Origin: Mycoplana rhizolycopersici
GTDB lineage: Bacteria; Pseudomonadota; Alphaproteobacteria; Rhizobiales; Rhizobiaceae
Assembly (NCBI RefSeq): GCF_013378445.1
Contig: NZ_JABXYK010000009.1
Location: 62,001 to 126,000, forward strand
DNA length: 64,000 nt
Direction of reading: 5' to 3'
A program made the position numbers and the translations under genes. The first letter of the stretch is position 1. Every line of letters begins with the position of its first letter. Under the pieces are notes generated by a model that had not been told where the DNA came from, made no database searches, and saw nothing but the letters and a program-made list of their open reading frames with translations. Below are positions 26,416-37,617 of this stretch, piece by piece.

Positions 26416-27351
26416 ATGCGCATCGTGATCGCATTGGGCGGAAATGCGCTCCTCAAGCGCGGCGAGCCGATGACTGCGGAAGTCCAACGTCGCAACATCC
26501 GTGTTGCCGCCGAAGCCATCGCGCCGGTCACCAGGGAGCACCAGGTCGTCATCACCCACGGCAACGGGCCGCAGGTGGGGCTGCTCGCGCTGCAGGGGGC
26601 CGCCTACCGGCCGGAGGAGGCCTATCCGCTGGATGTGCTCGGCGCCGAGACGGAGGGCATGATCGGATACATGCTGGAACAGGAGCTCGGCAACATCCTG
26701 CCCTTCGAGGTGCCGTTTGCAACGCTTTTGACGATGGTGGAGGTCGATGGCGACGATCCCGGCTTCAAGAACCCCACAAAATTCGTGGGACCGGTCTACG
26801 AGAAGGCCGATGCGGATCGGCTGGCGGCCGAAAAGGACTGGGTCTTCAAGCAGGATGGCGAAAAGTGGCGCCGCGTCGTGCCCTCGCCGATGCCCAAGCG
26901 CATCTTCGAAATCCGGCCGGTGAAATGGTTGCTTGAAAAAGGCACGATCGTCATCTGCGCCGGCGGGGGCGGCATCCCCACCATGTACAAGCCGGGCAAG
27001 GAGCGTTTGCTGACCGGCGTCGAGGCGGTGATCGACAAGGACTTCTGCTCGGAACTGCTCGCACGCGAGCTCGAAGCCGACCTGTTCATCATGGCGACCG
27101 ACGCGCAAGCCGTCTTTACCGATTGGGGAAAACCCGAGCAGAAGGCGATCCACCGGGCCAATCCGGAGACGATCAGCAGCTACCCGTTCCCGGCAGGGTC
27201 GATGGGGCCGAAGGTGGAGGCGGCCTGCCACTTCGCCCGCAGCACCGGCAAGGTGGCGGCGATCGGTGCGCTCGCCGATATCGAGGCCATCGTGCGCGGC
27301 GAGCGCGGCACGATCGTCAGTTCCTCATTTTCTGGCATGACATGGCACTGA
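26416..27351 (+). CDS. arcC: Carbamate kinase
   Basis: Transfers phosphate from carbamoyl phosphate to ADP, the ATP-yielding step of the pathway. The 311-residue protein has the amino-acid kinase start [18 protein letters not shown], the [13 protein letters not shown] motif and the [12 protein letters not shown] segment. It starts three bases after the arcB stop, so translation is probably coupled. All expected motifs are intact. Confidence 0.96.
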   Translation: MRIVIALGGNALLKRGEPMTAEVQRRNIRVAAEAIAPVTREHQVVITHGNGPQVGLLALQGAAYRPEEAYPLDVLGAETEGMIGYMLEQELGNILPFEVPFATLLTMVEVDGDDPGFKNPTKFVGPVYEKADADRLAAEKDWVFKQDGEKWRRVVPSPMPKRIFEIRPVKWLLEKGTIVICAGGGGIPTMYKPGKERLLTGVEAVIDKDFCSELLARELEADLFIMATDAQAVFTDWGKPEQKAIHRANPETISSYPFPAGSMGPKVEAACHFARSTGKVAAIGALADIEAIVRGERGTIVSSSFSGMTWH

Positions 27352-27378
27352 AACCCCTTTGACCTGAACGGGTGGATC

Positions 27379-28836
27379 ATGGCTGACGATGGCGGGAACG
27401 TAGCTTCGGGCGCGGCAGGCCTGCGTCCACCGTCTTTGCTGGACGCGCTTACGCCCTGCGTCACGCTGATCGTGCTTTTGGCGTTGTCCTATCTGCTCTT
27501 CGGCGATACCGCGTCCTCGGGGCCCAACCAGATCGCGCTCGTCTTCTGTGGCCTCGTCGCCGCCGGCATCGCCTACAAGAACGGCATGGCCTGGTCGGGC
27601 ATTCGCGAGGCCGTCGTGCAGGGGATCGCGACCGGCCTGCCGGCCATCATGATCCTGCTGTCGGTCGGCTCGCTGATCGGCACCTGGGCACTCAGCGGCA
27701 CGATCATGTCCATGGTCTACTACGGCTTGAAGCTTCTCAGCCCGAACTATTTCTACGCCACCACGGCGCTCGTCTGCGCCGTGGTCGCCTTCGGCATCGG
27801 CAGTTCCTGGACCGTCGCGGGTACGATCGGCATCGGATTGATGGGCATTGCCACCCATATGGGCCTTTCCCCGGCGATCACCGCGGGCGCGATCATCTCC
27901 GGCGCCTATTTCGGCGACAAGGCGTCTCCCTTGTCCGACACGGTGAACCTGGCAGCGGCGACCGCAGGGTCGGACATCTATGCGCATATCCGCGAATCGC
28001 TCTGGACCTCGATACCGGCTCTCGTGCTGGCGCTCGTGCTGTTCGCCATGCTCGGCAGGCCAGGCGAATTCGATGCCACAGCCGTGCTGCAAGCGATCGA
28101 GGCGAAGATCAAGGTCTCGCTCTGGTCTTTCCCGCCGCTGGCGCTGGTGTTCGGGCTGTCCATCGCACGCATCTCGCCGGTCGTCGCGATCTTCTCCGGT
28201 GCACTGGCCGGCGCGCTGCTGGCTTGCATCCAGGATCCCGGGCGCGTGATCGCTTTCGCCAACATTCCCGACCTCCCGACAGGGCTGGCACTACTGAAGG
28301 GAACGTGGGCGGCGCTTGCCAACGGCTATACGATCACGACGGGCGACAAGGCGATCGACGTCATCCTGAGTCGCGGCGGCATGGCGAGCATGATGAACAC
28401 CGTCTGGCTCATCATCACCGCTCTTGCCTTCGGTGCGGTGGTCGAGCATGCGGGTCTGCTTGGCCGTCTGATCGATCCGCTCGTCGCACGCACCACCACC
28501 AGATCCGGCCTCGTCTCGACCGTCGCCGGCACGGCGGTGATCTCCAACGTCATCACGTCCGACCAGTACATCTCGATCGCGCTGCCGGGCCGGATCTTCC
28601 GGGCAGCCTTCGCCGAGCGCGGCATGGCACCGGTAATGCTCTCACGCGTGATCGGCGACACGGCCACCGTCACCTCCCCGCTCATCCCCTGGAACAGCTG
28701 CGGCGCGTACATGGCAGCAGCCCTCGGCGTCGGCACGATATCCTACGCCGGCTTCTGCTTCTTCAACTTGCTCAACCCGGTGATGACGATCGTCTTCACC
28801 CTGCTCGGCTGGCGGGTCATCACCAAGCAGCGTTAG
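27379..28836 (+). CDS. NhaC-family Na+/H+ antiporter-type transporter
   Basis: Inner-membrane protein of 485 residues with about 11-12 hydrophobic segments and NhaC-family blocks (IAFGSSW-like [61 protein letters not shown]). Relatives exchange Na+ and H+, or malate/lactate, and some act on amino acids. It is 27 bp after arcC and co-directional, so it is probably the last gene of the arc operon. There it might move arginine/ornithine or restore ion balance when the pathway releases ammonia; this is inference. Confidence 0.88.
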   Translation: MADDGGNVASGAAGLRPPSLLDALTPCVTLIVLLALSYLLFGDTASSGPNQIALVFCGLVAAGIAYKNGMAWSGIREAVVQGIATGLPAIMILLSVGSLIGTWALSGTIMSMVYYGLKLLSPNYFYATTALVCAVVAFGIGSSWTVAGTIGIGLMGIATHMGLSPAITAGAIISGAYFGDKASPLSDTVNLAAATAGSDIYAHIRESLWTSIPALVLALVLFAMLGRPGEFDATAVLQAIEAKIKVSLWSFPPLALVFGLSIARISPVVAIFSGALAGALLACIQDPGRVIAFANIPDLPTGLALLKGTWAALANGYTITTGDKAIDVILSRGGMASMMNTVWLIITALAFGAVVEHAGLLGRLIDPLVARTTTRSGLVSTVAGTAVISNVITSDQYISIALPGRIFRAAFAERGMAPVMLSRVIGDTATVTSPLIPWNSCGAYMAAALGVGTISYAGFCFFNLLNPVMTIVFTLLGWRVITKQR

Positions 28837-28906
28837 CAATTGGGCACCGTTTTGCTCGCAGGAGGCACGCGCCTGCTGAAGCCATCACGATGATCTTGGG
28901 GAAGGA

Positions 28907-28996
28907 TGGCGGACAGAGAGGGATTCGAACCCTCGATAGAGTTTCCCCTATACACGCGTTCCAGGCGTGCGCCTTCAACCACTCGGCCACCTGTCC
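28907..28996 (-). tRNA. tRNA-Ser (anticodon GGA)
   Basis: The minus strand folds as a class II tRNA: acceptor GGACAGG paired to CTCTGTCC, D-arm, anticodon stem CACGC with loop CTGGAAC then GCGTG (anticodon GGA), a long variable arm, T-loop GGTTCGAATCCC and an encoded 3' CCA (28909-28907). It reads serine codons UCC/UCU. It lies opposite to and downstream of the arc operon. Confidence 0.96.
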
Positions 28997-29234
28997 ATCC
29001 GCTGACGGCCGGTGGTCAATCCGGCGCGGGCCGCAAAGCTGTTTCCAGTTGGCGGGACGGCGCGATATATACCGATGATGGCGCCGGGATCAACCGCTTT
29101 CTGACAGAAATTTGACGCGCACCTTCAGAAGCGAAAGTTCAGCCGATTGCAACGGGACACAGCGCCCCTTATCTATGTGCAGAAGCATGGAACCGGCCGG
29201 CCTCTCCCCCGCCTCTCCCGGAGTGACAACCACG

Positions 29235-29555
29235 ATGATACGCTTCGTCTTCAGGATGCTCAGCCTCGGCATGCTGGTGCTCGCGATCATGGCCGCGACG
29301 CTGGATGCGATCCAGTCGGTGGCCGCGTCTGCGCCCATCCTGACGCCGCTCGCGGTCGCATGGAGTGCCGCCAGCCCCGAATCGATCGCGTTCGTCGCCG
29401 ACACGCTGATGAACCGGGTGCACCCGGCGCTCTGGGACCCGGCGGCGCTGTGGGTGCTGTCGCAGCCGGCGGCAATCGTGCTGCTGGTCGTGGCGCTGCT
29501 CCTGTGGATGATCGGCTACAAGCGCCGACGGTTCGCCGGCCGCTTCACCGCCTGA
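29235..29555 (+). CDS. Small membrane protein of unknown function
   Basis: A 106-residue protein in the form starting MIRFVFRMLSLGMLVLAIMA (ATG at 29235). The frame is open upstream to 29112, but those residues look random. There are two hydrophobic helices: an N-terminal one (about 4-25) and one near the C-terminus (about 78-97, AAIVLLVVALLLWMIGYKRRR), separated by a polar stretch. I do not recognise a family. It lies 93 bp upstream of msrA on the same strand and may share its promoter. Conservation would settle the start. Confidence 0.6.
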   Translation: MIRFVFRMLSLGMLVLAIMAATLDAIQSVAASAPILTPLAVAWSAASPESIAFVADTLMNRVHPALWDPAALWVLSQPAAIVLLVVALLLWMIGYKRRRFAGRFTA

Positions 29556-29648
29556 ACGAGAAACCGGCCCGAGGCGAGGCCACCGGCCCCGTGCCCGTTC
29601 GCACCGATGAAAATGCCCGGCCTTCCGGGTCTGAAAGGAGTATCTCGC

Positions 29649-30299
29649 GTGTTCCTGATCGACATGTTCAACAAGAAGACGACAATGCCGACGTCTGACG
29701 GCGCCCTGCCCGGCCGGCCGGATCCAATCCCGACGGCGGAGACGCACTTCGTCAATGGCCATCCGTTGAAGGAGCCTTATCCCGACAATACCCGCAGCAT
29801 CCTGCTGGGTCTCGGCTGCTTCTGGGGCGCCGAGCGGCTCTACTGGCAGATCCCCGGCGTCTACGTCACGACGGTCGGATATTCCGGCGGCTTCACCCCG
29901 AACCCGACCTACCAGGAGACGACCACCGGGCTGACCGGCCATACGGAAGTCGTCCGTGTCGTCTACGACCCCAAGATCGTCTCCCTGGAGACGCTTCTGA
30001 AAGTCTTCTTCGAGCAGCACGATCCCACGCAGGGCATGCGGCAGGGCAACGACATCGGCACGACCTATCGGTCGGCGATCTACACCACCGACGACGACCA
30101 GCTGCATACCGCGATCAAGGTGCGCGACCAGTACCAGGCGGCGCTCGACGCGGCCGGGCATGGAAGCAGGATCACCACGGAAATCGCGCCGGCCGGCGCA
30201 TTCTATTTCGCGGAGCCCTACCACCAGCAGTATCTCGCCAAGAATCCCGGCGGCTACTGCGGATTGCGCGGCACCGGCGTCTCCTGCGCCATCGGCTGA
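29649..30299 (+). CDS. msrA: Peptide-methionine (S)-S-oxide reductase MsrA
   Basis: Repairs methionine-S-sulfoxide in proteins. The 216-residue form starts with GTG at 29649, preceded by AGGAG eight bases away, and reads (M)[13 protein letters not shown]. The catalytic Cys is in [13 protein letters not shown], and the [21 protein letters not shown] block is typical. The recycling cysteines near the C-terminus ([13 protein letters not shown]) are present. An intrinsic terminator follows 30 bases after the stop. Confidence 0.95.
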   Translation: MFLIDMFNKKTTMPTSDGALPGRPDPIPTAETHFVNGHPLKEPYPDNTRSILLGLGCFWGAERLYWQIPGVYVTTVGYSGGFTPNPTYQETTTGLTGHTEVVRVVYDPKIVSLETLLKVFFEQHDPTQGMRQGNDIGTTYRSAIYTTDDDQLHTAIKVRDQYQAALDAAGHGSRITTEIAPAGAFYFAEPYHQQYLAKNPGGYCGLRGTGVSCAIG

Positions 30300-30329
30300 C
30301 CGAACACGACGCCTCCGTCGACATGCGGA

Positions 30330-30362
30330 TTGCGGGCCCCGACGGGCCCGCAACGATTTTTT
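30330..30362 (+). terminator. Intrinsic terminator of msrA
   Basis: TTGCGGGCCC (30330-30339) and GGGCCCGCAA (30344-30353) form a perfect 10-bp stem with a four-base loop, followed by CGATTTTTT. Confidence 0.92.
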
Positions 30363-30512
30363 ACCAGTTGAAAAAATTGTCGTGAAATTTTGCTGCCGGC
30401 GTGCAAGGATCGCCGCGTCTGATCCTAGGGAACAGGGTTGGCACTCCGCAGACAGTCACTTTATGGGACGTGCGGGAGGACCCAAAAAAATCAATAGCAA
30501 CAGGGCTGCACG

Positions 30513-31505
30513 ATGAAAAAAACCTTGATCACTTTCCTTGCCACGGCGGCCATGTCGGCGACGGCGCTTGCGGCCGACATCAAGCCGGCGATCATCTACG
30601 ATCTCGGCGGAAAATTCGACAAATCCTTCAACGAAGCAGCCTTCAACGGCGCCGAGAAATTCAAGGCCGAGACCGGCATCGAATATCGCGATTTCGAGAT
30701 CGCCAACGACGCCCAGCGCGAACAGGCCTTGCGCCGCTTCGCCGGCGACGGCAACAACCCGATCGTGATGGCCGGCTTCGCCTGGTCCGCCACGCTGGAA
30801 AAGGTCGCGGCCGAATACCCGGACACCAAGTTCGCCATCATCGACATGGTCGTCGACAAGCCGAACGTTCGCTCCATCGTCTTCAAGGAAGAGGAAGGCT
30901 CCTGGCTCGCCGGCATCATGGCCGCCATGGCGTCGAAGTCCAAGACCGTCTCCTTCGTCGGCGGCATGGACATCCCGCTGATCCACAAGTTCGCTTGCGG
31001 CTATATCGGCGGCGCGAAGTCGACCGGCTCCGACGTCAACGTTCTGGAAGCCTATACCGGCACCACGCCTGACGCCTGGAACGACCCGGTCAAGGGTGGC
31101 GAGATCGCCAAGTCGCAGTTCGACCAGGGCTCGGACGTCGTCTACCATGCCGCAGGCGGCACGGGCGTGGGCATCCTGCAGGCAGCCGCGGATGCGGGCA
31201 AGCTCGGCATCGGCGTCGATTCCAACCAGAACATGCTGCATCCCGGCAAGGTGCTGACCTCGATGCTGAAGCGCGTCGACGTCGCCGTCTACGACGCCTT
31301 CAAATCGGCGAACGACGGCAGCTTCACCCCCGGCATCAACGTGCTCGGTCTGAAGGAAGAGGGCGTCGGCGTCGCGATCGACGACAACAACAAGTCCCTC
31401 ATCACCCCGGAGATGCAGGCCGCCGTCGACAAGGCGAAGGCCGACATCATCGCCGGCACGGTCACCGTCCACGATTACATGTCGGACGAATCCTGCCCCT
31501 ATTGA
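30513..31505 (+). CDS. BMP-family periplasmic nucleoside-binding protein
   Basis: Substrate-binding protein of the PnrA/BMP family, 330 residues, for a nucleoside ABC transporter. The signal peptide MKKTLITFLATAAMSATALA is probably cleaved before ADIKPAIIYDLG; there is no lipobox cysteine. Family blocks are GGKFDKSFNEAAFNG, IVMAGFAWSATLEKVA and DVVYHAAGGTGVGILQAA. The transporter genes start 500 bp downstream after a terminator and the opposite-strand slyX, so this highly expressed component is probably on its own transcript. Its identity as the nucleoside-binding partner is inferred from the downstream cdd/pnp/deo genes. Confidence 0.93.
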   Translation: MKKTLITFLATAAMSATALAADIKPAIIYDLGGKFDKSFNEAAFNGAEKFKAETGIEYRDFEIANDAQREQALRRFAGDGNNPIVMAGFAWSATLEKVAAEYPDTKFAIIDMVVDKPNVRSIVFKEEEGSWLAGIMAAMASKSKTVSFVGGMDIPLIHKFACGYIGGAKSTGSDVNVLEAYTGTTPDAWNDPVKGGEIAKSQFDQGSDVVYHAAGGTGVGILQAAADAGKLGIGVDSNQNMLHPGKVLTSMLKRVDVAVYDAFKSANDGSFTPGINVLGLKEEGVGVAIDDNNKSLITPEMQAAVDKAKADIIAGTVTVHDYMSDESCPY

Positions 31506-31519
31506 CAGAAAACGGAATG

Positions 31520-31558
31520 AAAGCCCGCCGGTTCCCAGCGGACCGGCGGGCTTTCCGT
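31520..31558. terminator. Terminator between the BMP gene and slyX
   Basis: AAAGCCCGCCGGT (31520-31532) and ACCGGCGGGCTTT (31542-31554) form a perfect 13-bp stem with a nine-base loop. The T-rich flank is short on both strands, so it may serve both convergent genes. Confidence 0.78.
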
Positions 31559-31601
31559 GTCCCTCATGGCGGCACTGCGGGCGCGGCCGCCGGCGAGCGG
31601 C

Positions 31602-31832
31602 TCAGTAATGGGGCGGGCGCGTGATGGCAGGCGCTTCGAGCGAATTCTCCTCGACGACGAGGAAACGCTCCGCGAGTTGGTCCAGCTTGGCGCGCATCTG
31701 CTCAACGAGCTTCCATTGCTCGGCCAACTGGTCGGACAGTTCCTCGATCGTTCGGCCCTGGTGGGCGACATGCTCCTCGAGCGCGGCAATGCGGCCAACG
31801 CTGTCTTCGTCGAGGCTCACGGGACTGGTCAT
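31602..31832 (-). CDS. slyX: SlyX family protein
   Basis: A 76-residue coiled-coil protein beginning MTSPVSLDEDSVGRIAALEE, with heptad-like repeats (HVAHQGRTIEELSDQLAEQW) and the SlyX-like ending APAITRPPHY. The function of SlyX is not established in any organism. The ATG at 31832 was chosen over an upstream in-frame codon because the family homology begins here. The gene is inserted on the opposite strand between the binding-protein gene and the rest of the nucleoside transporter. Confidence 0.9.
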   Translation of the reverse strand: MTSPVSLDEDSVGRIAALEEHVAHQGRTIEELSDQLAEQWKLVEQMRAKLDQLAERFLVVEENSLEAPAITRPPHY

Positions 31833-31940
31833 GGTTCGCTCGGCCCGCTTTAAGAGCCGCCTTCCGCTTCGTTGCCGCGGTCTAACCAATCACGGCGGCT
31901 GCGGCAATGGTGCTGGACATCAGCAACGGAAGCAACAAGA

Positions 31941-31963
31941 CTGGCGCGAATAATCCGCGCCAG
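31941..31963 (+). promoter_or_regulatory. Perfect hairpin upstream of the nucleoside transporter operon
   Basis: CTGGCGCG (31941-31948) and CGCGCCAG (31956-31963) form an 8-bp stem with a seven-base loop, 42 bases before the ATG at 32006. There is no T tract, so it is not a simple terminator. It could be an mRNA leader element or an operator. Confidence 0.45.
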
Positions 31964-32005
31964 GCGGACGGACGGGTTCCACCTCCAAAAAGACAACGGA
32001 TCGTC

Positions 32006-33537
<1,532 letters not shown>

Positions 33538-33541
<4 letters not shown>

Positions 33542-34671
33542 GCACCCCTTACGCAAAACTGCCGGGCTGGGTCGAATACGGCCTCATCCCGCTCGTCAAT
33601 CTCGTCGTCGCCTTCGCCGTCGCGGGCCTCGTCGTGCTGCTCGTCGGTGAAAGCCCGCTGGAAGCGGCCTACCATATGGTCAACGGCGCCTTCGGGCGCG
33701 GCGAATACATCGGCTTCACGCTTTACTACGCCACCACCTTCATCTTCACCGGGCTGGCAGTCGCCGTCGCCTTCCATGCCGGCCTGTTCAACATCGGCGG
33801 CGAGGGGCAGGCCTACGTCGCCGGCATCGGCGTCGCGCTCGCCTGCCTCTGGCTCGACCGGTTCATGCCGTGGTACGTGGTCTTTCCGGTGGCGATCCTC
33901 GGCGCCTCCCTGTTCGGTGCGGCGTGGGCGTTCCTGCCCGGCTGGTTCCAGGCCAAGCGCGGCAGCCACATCGTCATCACCACGATCATGTTCAACTTCA
34001 TCGCCGCGAGCCTGATGAACTACATGCTCAACCGGGTGCTGAAGCCGCTCGGTTCGATGTCATTGGAAACGCGCACGTTCGAAGCCGGCGGCCAGTTGCC
34101 GAGGCTCGACTGGCTGATGTCGATCTTCGGACTGAGCGTCGGCACGGCGCCCTTCAACGTCACCTTCCTCCTGGCTCTGGCTGCAAGCTTCGGTGTCTGG
34201 GTGCTGATCTGGCGCACGAAGCTCGGCTACGAGATGCGCACCATGGGCCACAGCCCTTCGGCCGCACGCTACGCCGGCATCAAGGAGGCGCGGATCATCG
34301 TCATCACCATGATGATATCCGGCGCACTCGCCGGCATGATGGCGCTGAACCCGATCATGGGCGAAACCTACCGCATGCAGCTCGACTTCGTGCAAGGCGC
34401 CGGCTTCGTCGGCATCGCGGTAGCGCTGATGGGCCGCTCGCACCCGGCGGGGATCATTCCGGCGGCGATCCTGTTTGGCGTGCTCTACCAGGGCGGCGCG
34501 GAGATCGCCTTCGAGATGCCCTCGATCTCGCGCGACATGATCGTGATCATCCAGGGCCTGGTGATCCTGTTCGCGGGCGCGCTGGAGCACATGTTCCGCC
34601 CCGCCATCACCCGCGCCGTCCTCGCCTTCTCCGGGCGCGGACGCACGCAAGCGGCCGCCAAGGGAGCCTGA
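33538..34671 (+). CDS. Nucleoside ABC transporter permease 1
   Basis: Inner-membrane permease of 377 residues with about 8-10 hydrophobic segments, of the BPD_transp_2 (YufP/NupB-type) family. Typical blocks are ATTFIFTGLAVAVAFHAGLFNIGGEGQ and the cytoplasmic coupling loop GHSPSAARYAGIKEARI. It overlaps the ATPase gene by four bases and precedes permease 2 by four bases, so the three proteins are probably made together as one complex. Confidence 0.94.
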
Positions 34672-34675
34672 GCCG

Positions 34676-35647
34676 ATGGACTATCTCCAGCTGTTCCTCG
34701 AGCTCGCCCAGTCGACGGTGCGGCTTTCGACGCCACTGATCCTGGCGGCGCTTGCAGGCCTTTTCACCGAACGCGCCGGCGTCTTCGACATCGGCCTCGA
34801 AGGCAAGATGCTTGGCGGCGCCTTTGCCGCCGGCTGCGTCGCCTTCGTCGCACAATCGGCGATGGCCGGCCTGCTGGCCGCCGTCGTCGTGTCGGTGCTG
34901 CTGTCGCTGGTGCACGGCTACGCCTCGATCACCCAACGCGGCAACCAGATCGTCTCGGGCGTCGCCATCAACTTCATCGTTGCCGGCTCCACCGTCATTC
35001 TCGGCGAAGCCTGGTTCCGGCAAGGCGGCCGCACGCCGGCGCTTTCCGAGGGCGCCCGCTTTCAGGTGATCGACCTGCCCTTTGCCGAGGAACTACGCGG
35101 CATACCGCTGCTCGGCCCGATCTATGCCGACCTCATCTCCGGCCACCAGGCACTAACCTATATCGCCTTCCTGATGGTGCCGGCGAGCTGGTGGATCCTC
35201 TATCGCACCCGCTTCGGCCTGAGGCTCCGGGCCGTCGGGGAGAACCCCGGCGCGGTCGACACGGCTGGCATCTCGGTGATCTGGATGCGCTACCGTGCCG
35301 TCATCTGCTGCGGCATCCTGTGCGGCATCGCCGGCGCCTATCTGTCGCTCGCCGCCAACGCCGGCTGGACGAAGGGCATGACCGCCGGCAAGGGCTACAT
35401 CGCACTCGCTGCCCTGATCTTCGCCAAGTGGCGACCGGTGCCCGTCATGTTCGCCTGCCTGCTGTTCGGCTTCCTCGACGCGTTCGCGATCCGCTATCAG
35501 AGCACGCCGCTGCCGCTGATCGGCAAGGTGCCGGTACAACTGATGCAGGCGCTGCCCTATATCCTCACCGTCATTCTGCTGGCCGGCTTCATCGGCAAGG
35601 CCATTCCGCCCAAGGCCGGCGGCGTACCCTATGTAAAGGAGCGGTAA
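34676..35647 (+). CDS. Nucleoside ABC transporter permease 2
   Basis: Second BPD_transp_2-type permease, 323 residues, resembling YufQ/NupC. The N-terminal block LSTPLILAALAGLFTERAGVFDIGLEGKMLGG and the coupling loop GENPGAVDTAGISVIWMRY are characteristic. About nine hydrophobic segments. It is followed three bases later by cdd, placing uptake and the first catabolic step in one transcript. Confidence 0.94.
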   Translation: MDYLQLFLELAQSTVRLSTPLILAALAGLFTERAGVFDIGLEGKMLGGAFAAGCVAFVAQSAMAGLLAAVVVSVLLSLVHGYASITQRGNQIVSGVAINFIVAGSTVILGEAWFRQGGRTPALSEGARFQVIDLPFAEELRGIPLLGPIYADLISGHQALTYIAFLMVPASWWILYRTRFGLRLRAVGENPGAVDTAGISVIWMRYRAVICCGILCGIAGAYLSLAANAGWTKGMTAGKGYIALAALIFAKWRPVPVMFACLLFGFLDAFAIRYQSTPLPLIGKVPVQLMQALPYILTVILLAGFIGKAIPPKAGGVPYVKER

Positions 35648-35650
35648 TCC

Positions 35651-36043
35651 ATGTCCCACGATCTGTTCGAAGCGGCGCGCACCGCGATGGGGTTTGCCTA
35701 TGCGCCCTATTCGAAGTTTCCGGTGGGGGCTGCGATCCGCGCCGATGACGGTAAGGTGTATGCCGGCGCCAACATCGAAAACATCTCGTTCCCGCAGGGC
35801 TGGTGCGCCGAGCCGACGGCGATCGGCGCCATGATCATGGGCGGGGCGAAGAAGATCGTCGAAATCGCTGTCATCGCCGAAAAGCTGCCGCTCTGCCCGC
35901 CCTGCGGCGGCTGCCGGCAGAAGATCGCCGAATTCGCCTCTCCTTCGACGCGAATCTATCTCTGCGACGAGACCGGGGTAAAGGAGACCATGACGATCAA
36001 CGAACTGCTGCCGCATAGCTTCAAAACGGAGGTCATCGGATGA
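35651..36043 (+). CDS. cdd: Cytidine deaminase
   Basis: Zinc enzyme that deaminates cytidine and deoxycytidine to uridine and deoxyuridine. At 130 residues it is the short tetrameric type. Zinc ligands are the Cys in WCAEPTAIGAM (with the proton-shuttling Glu) and the two Cys of LCPPCGGCRQKI. Its stop overlaps the start of the phosphorylase gene (ATGA). All active-site residues are present. Confidence 0.96.
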   Translation: MSHDLFEAARTAMGFAYAPYSKFPVGAAIRADDGKVYAGANIENISFPQGWCAEPTAIGAMIMGGAKKIVEIAVIAEKLPLCPPCGGCRQKIAEFASPSTRIYLCDETGVKETMTINELLPHSFKTEVIG

Positions 36044-36849
36044 GGGCGGCACTCGACCACCTCGTACCGCGCCTTGGCGGATTGGCTCCACGTTATGGCG
36101 TCGTCCTCGGCTCCGGCCTGGGCTTGCTGGTGGATGCCGTTGAAGGCGGTGTTCGCATTCCCTATTCGGAGCTGCCGAGCTTTCCCACAAGCTCCGTTTC
36201 CGGCCATGCCGGCGAGATGGTGATCGGCCATTTGCGCGGCGTTCCGGTCATCATGCTGTCGGGTCGGGTGCACTACTACGAAAAGGGCGATGCGAACGCG
36301 ATGCGCGGGCCGATCGAGGTCTTGAAAGGTCTCGGCGTCAGCTCGCTGATCCTGACCAATTCCGCCGGCTCGCTGCGCGAAGACATGCCGCCCGGCTCGG
36401 TGATGCGCATTTCCGACCACATCAATTTTTCCGGCGCCCATCCGTTGATAGGAGTCGAAAGCGACGACCGCTTCGTCGGCATGACCAACGCCTATGACGC
36501 CGGGCTGGCGGCGCAGATGGAAGCGGCGGCGCAGAAGACGGGTACGCCGCTGCATCAGGGCGTTTACATGTGGTTTTCCGGCCCGAGCTTCGAGACGCCG
36601 GCGGAAATCCGCATGGCACGGGTGCTGGGCGCCGACGCTGTCGGCATGTCGACCGTGCCGGAAGTGCTGATTGCGCGTTTCCTCGGTCTCAAGGTGGCGG
36701 CCGCGTCCGTCATCACCAACTACGGCGCCGGCATGACCGGGGCCGAACTCAGCCACCATGAAACGAAGGACATGGCCCCGGTCGGCGGTGCACGGCTCGC
36801 CGCCATCCTCGCCGAAATGATCGCGGCCGGAGAGAATGCCGATGAATGA
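36040..36849 (+). CDS. Purine nucleoside phosphorylase (trimeric, class II type)
   Basis: Phosphorolyses purine nucleosides to base and (deoxy)ribose 1-phosphate. The 269-residue protein has the class II motifs GSGLGLLVDAVEGGVRIPY, a phosphate-binding SGRVHYYEKGD, LILTNSAGSLREDM and SGPSFETPAEIRM with VGMSTVPEVLIAR. It is similar to XapA/PunA proteins rather than the hexameric DeoD. It overlaps cdd by four bases and deoC by eight. Confidence 0.94.
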   Translation: MRAALDHLVPRLGGLAPRYGVVLGSGLGLLVDAVEGGVRIPYSELPSFPTSSVSGHAGEMVIGHLRGVPVIMLSGRVHYYEKGDANAMRGPIEVLKGLGVSSLILTNSAGSLREDMPPGSVMRISDHINFSGAHPLIGVESDDRFVGMTNAYDAGLAAQMEAAAQKTGTPLHQGVYMWFSGPSFETPAEIRMARVLGADAVGMSTVPEVLIARFLGLKVAAASVITNYGAGMTGAELSHHETKDMAPVGGARLAAILAEMIAAGENADE

Positions 36850-37615
36850 AGCCACGCCCCGCCTCGTCGCCGCCAAGGCGCTTTCGTTGCTCGACCTGAC
36901 GGACCTTTCCGACGATTGCGACGCCGCCGCGATCGAGACATTGTGCCGGCAGGCCAACACCCCGTTCGGCCCGACGGCTGCGATCTGCATCTGGCCGCGT
37001 TTCGTGGCCCTGGCGCGAGAACTGCTCGGCGCCGGCAGCGCCATCCGGATTGCAACCGTTGTCAACTTCCCGTCCGGCGACCTTCCGGTCGATGCGGTCA
37101 TTGCCGAGACGCGGCAGGCGATTGCCGACGGCGCAGACGAAATCGATCTCGTCATCCCCTACAAGGCGCTGATCGCCGGGAATGAGGACGCGGTGCGGCA
37201 GATGATCCGCGCCGTCAGGGAGGCCTGCCCGCCGCCGGTGACGCTGAAGACGATCCTTGAGACCGGCGAATTGAAGGACCGCGATCTGATCCGCAACGCC
37301 TCGCATCTCGCGATCTCGTCGGGCACCGACTTCATCAAGACCTCGACCGGCAAGGTGGCGGTCAACGCGACGCTGGAAGCCGCAGACATCATGCTCAACG
37401 CAATCCGCGAGAGCGGCCGCAACGTCGGCTTCAAGCCTGCCGGCGGCGTGCGGACCGTCGGCGAGGCAGCACTCTATCTCAACCTCGCCGCCACGATCCA
37501 CGGTCCCGACTGGGCGATGCCGTCCACCTTCCGTTTCGGCGCCTCCGGACTTCTGGGCGACATCGTCGCCGTGCTCGAGGGACGAGAATCCGGCACGCAG
37601 AGCGCAGCCTACTGA
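36842..37615 (+). CDS. deoC: Deoxyribose-phosphate aldolase
   Basis: Splits 2-deoxyribose 5-phosphate to glyceraldehyde 3-phosphate and acetaldehyde. The 257-residue form starts at the ATG 36842 with GGAGAG seven bases upstream. The Schiff-base Lys is in DFIKTSTGKVAVNATLE; the second conserved Lys is in VGFKPAGGVRTV. It is the longer DeoC class. It overlaps the phosphorylase gene and is followed directly by deoA. Confidence 0.95.
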   Translation: MNEATPRLVAAKALSLLDLTDLSDDCDAAAIETLCRQANTPFGPTAAICIWPRFVALARELLGAGSAIRIATVVNFPSGDLPVDAVIAETRQAIADGADEIDLVIPYKALIAGNEDAVRQMIRAVREACPPPVTLKTILETGELKDRDLIRNASHLAISSGTDFIKTSTGKVAVNATLEAADIMLNAIRESGRNVGFKPAGGVRTVGEAALYLNLAATIHGPDWAMPSTFRFGASGLLGDIVAVLEGRESGTQSAAY

Positions 37616-37617
37616 CG

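Noticed and set aside
29169-30353. 394-codon minus-strand open frame
   Set aside because: Antisense to the small membrane gene and msrA, with shadow-type composition.
31511-31535. Exact GGAAC-N16-CGTT match on the minus strand
   Set aside because: It overlaps the terminator stem after the BMP gene and points antisense into that gene with no gene to serve; about one chance match per window is expected.
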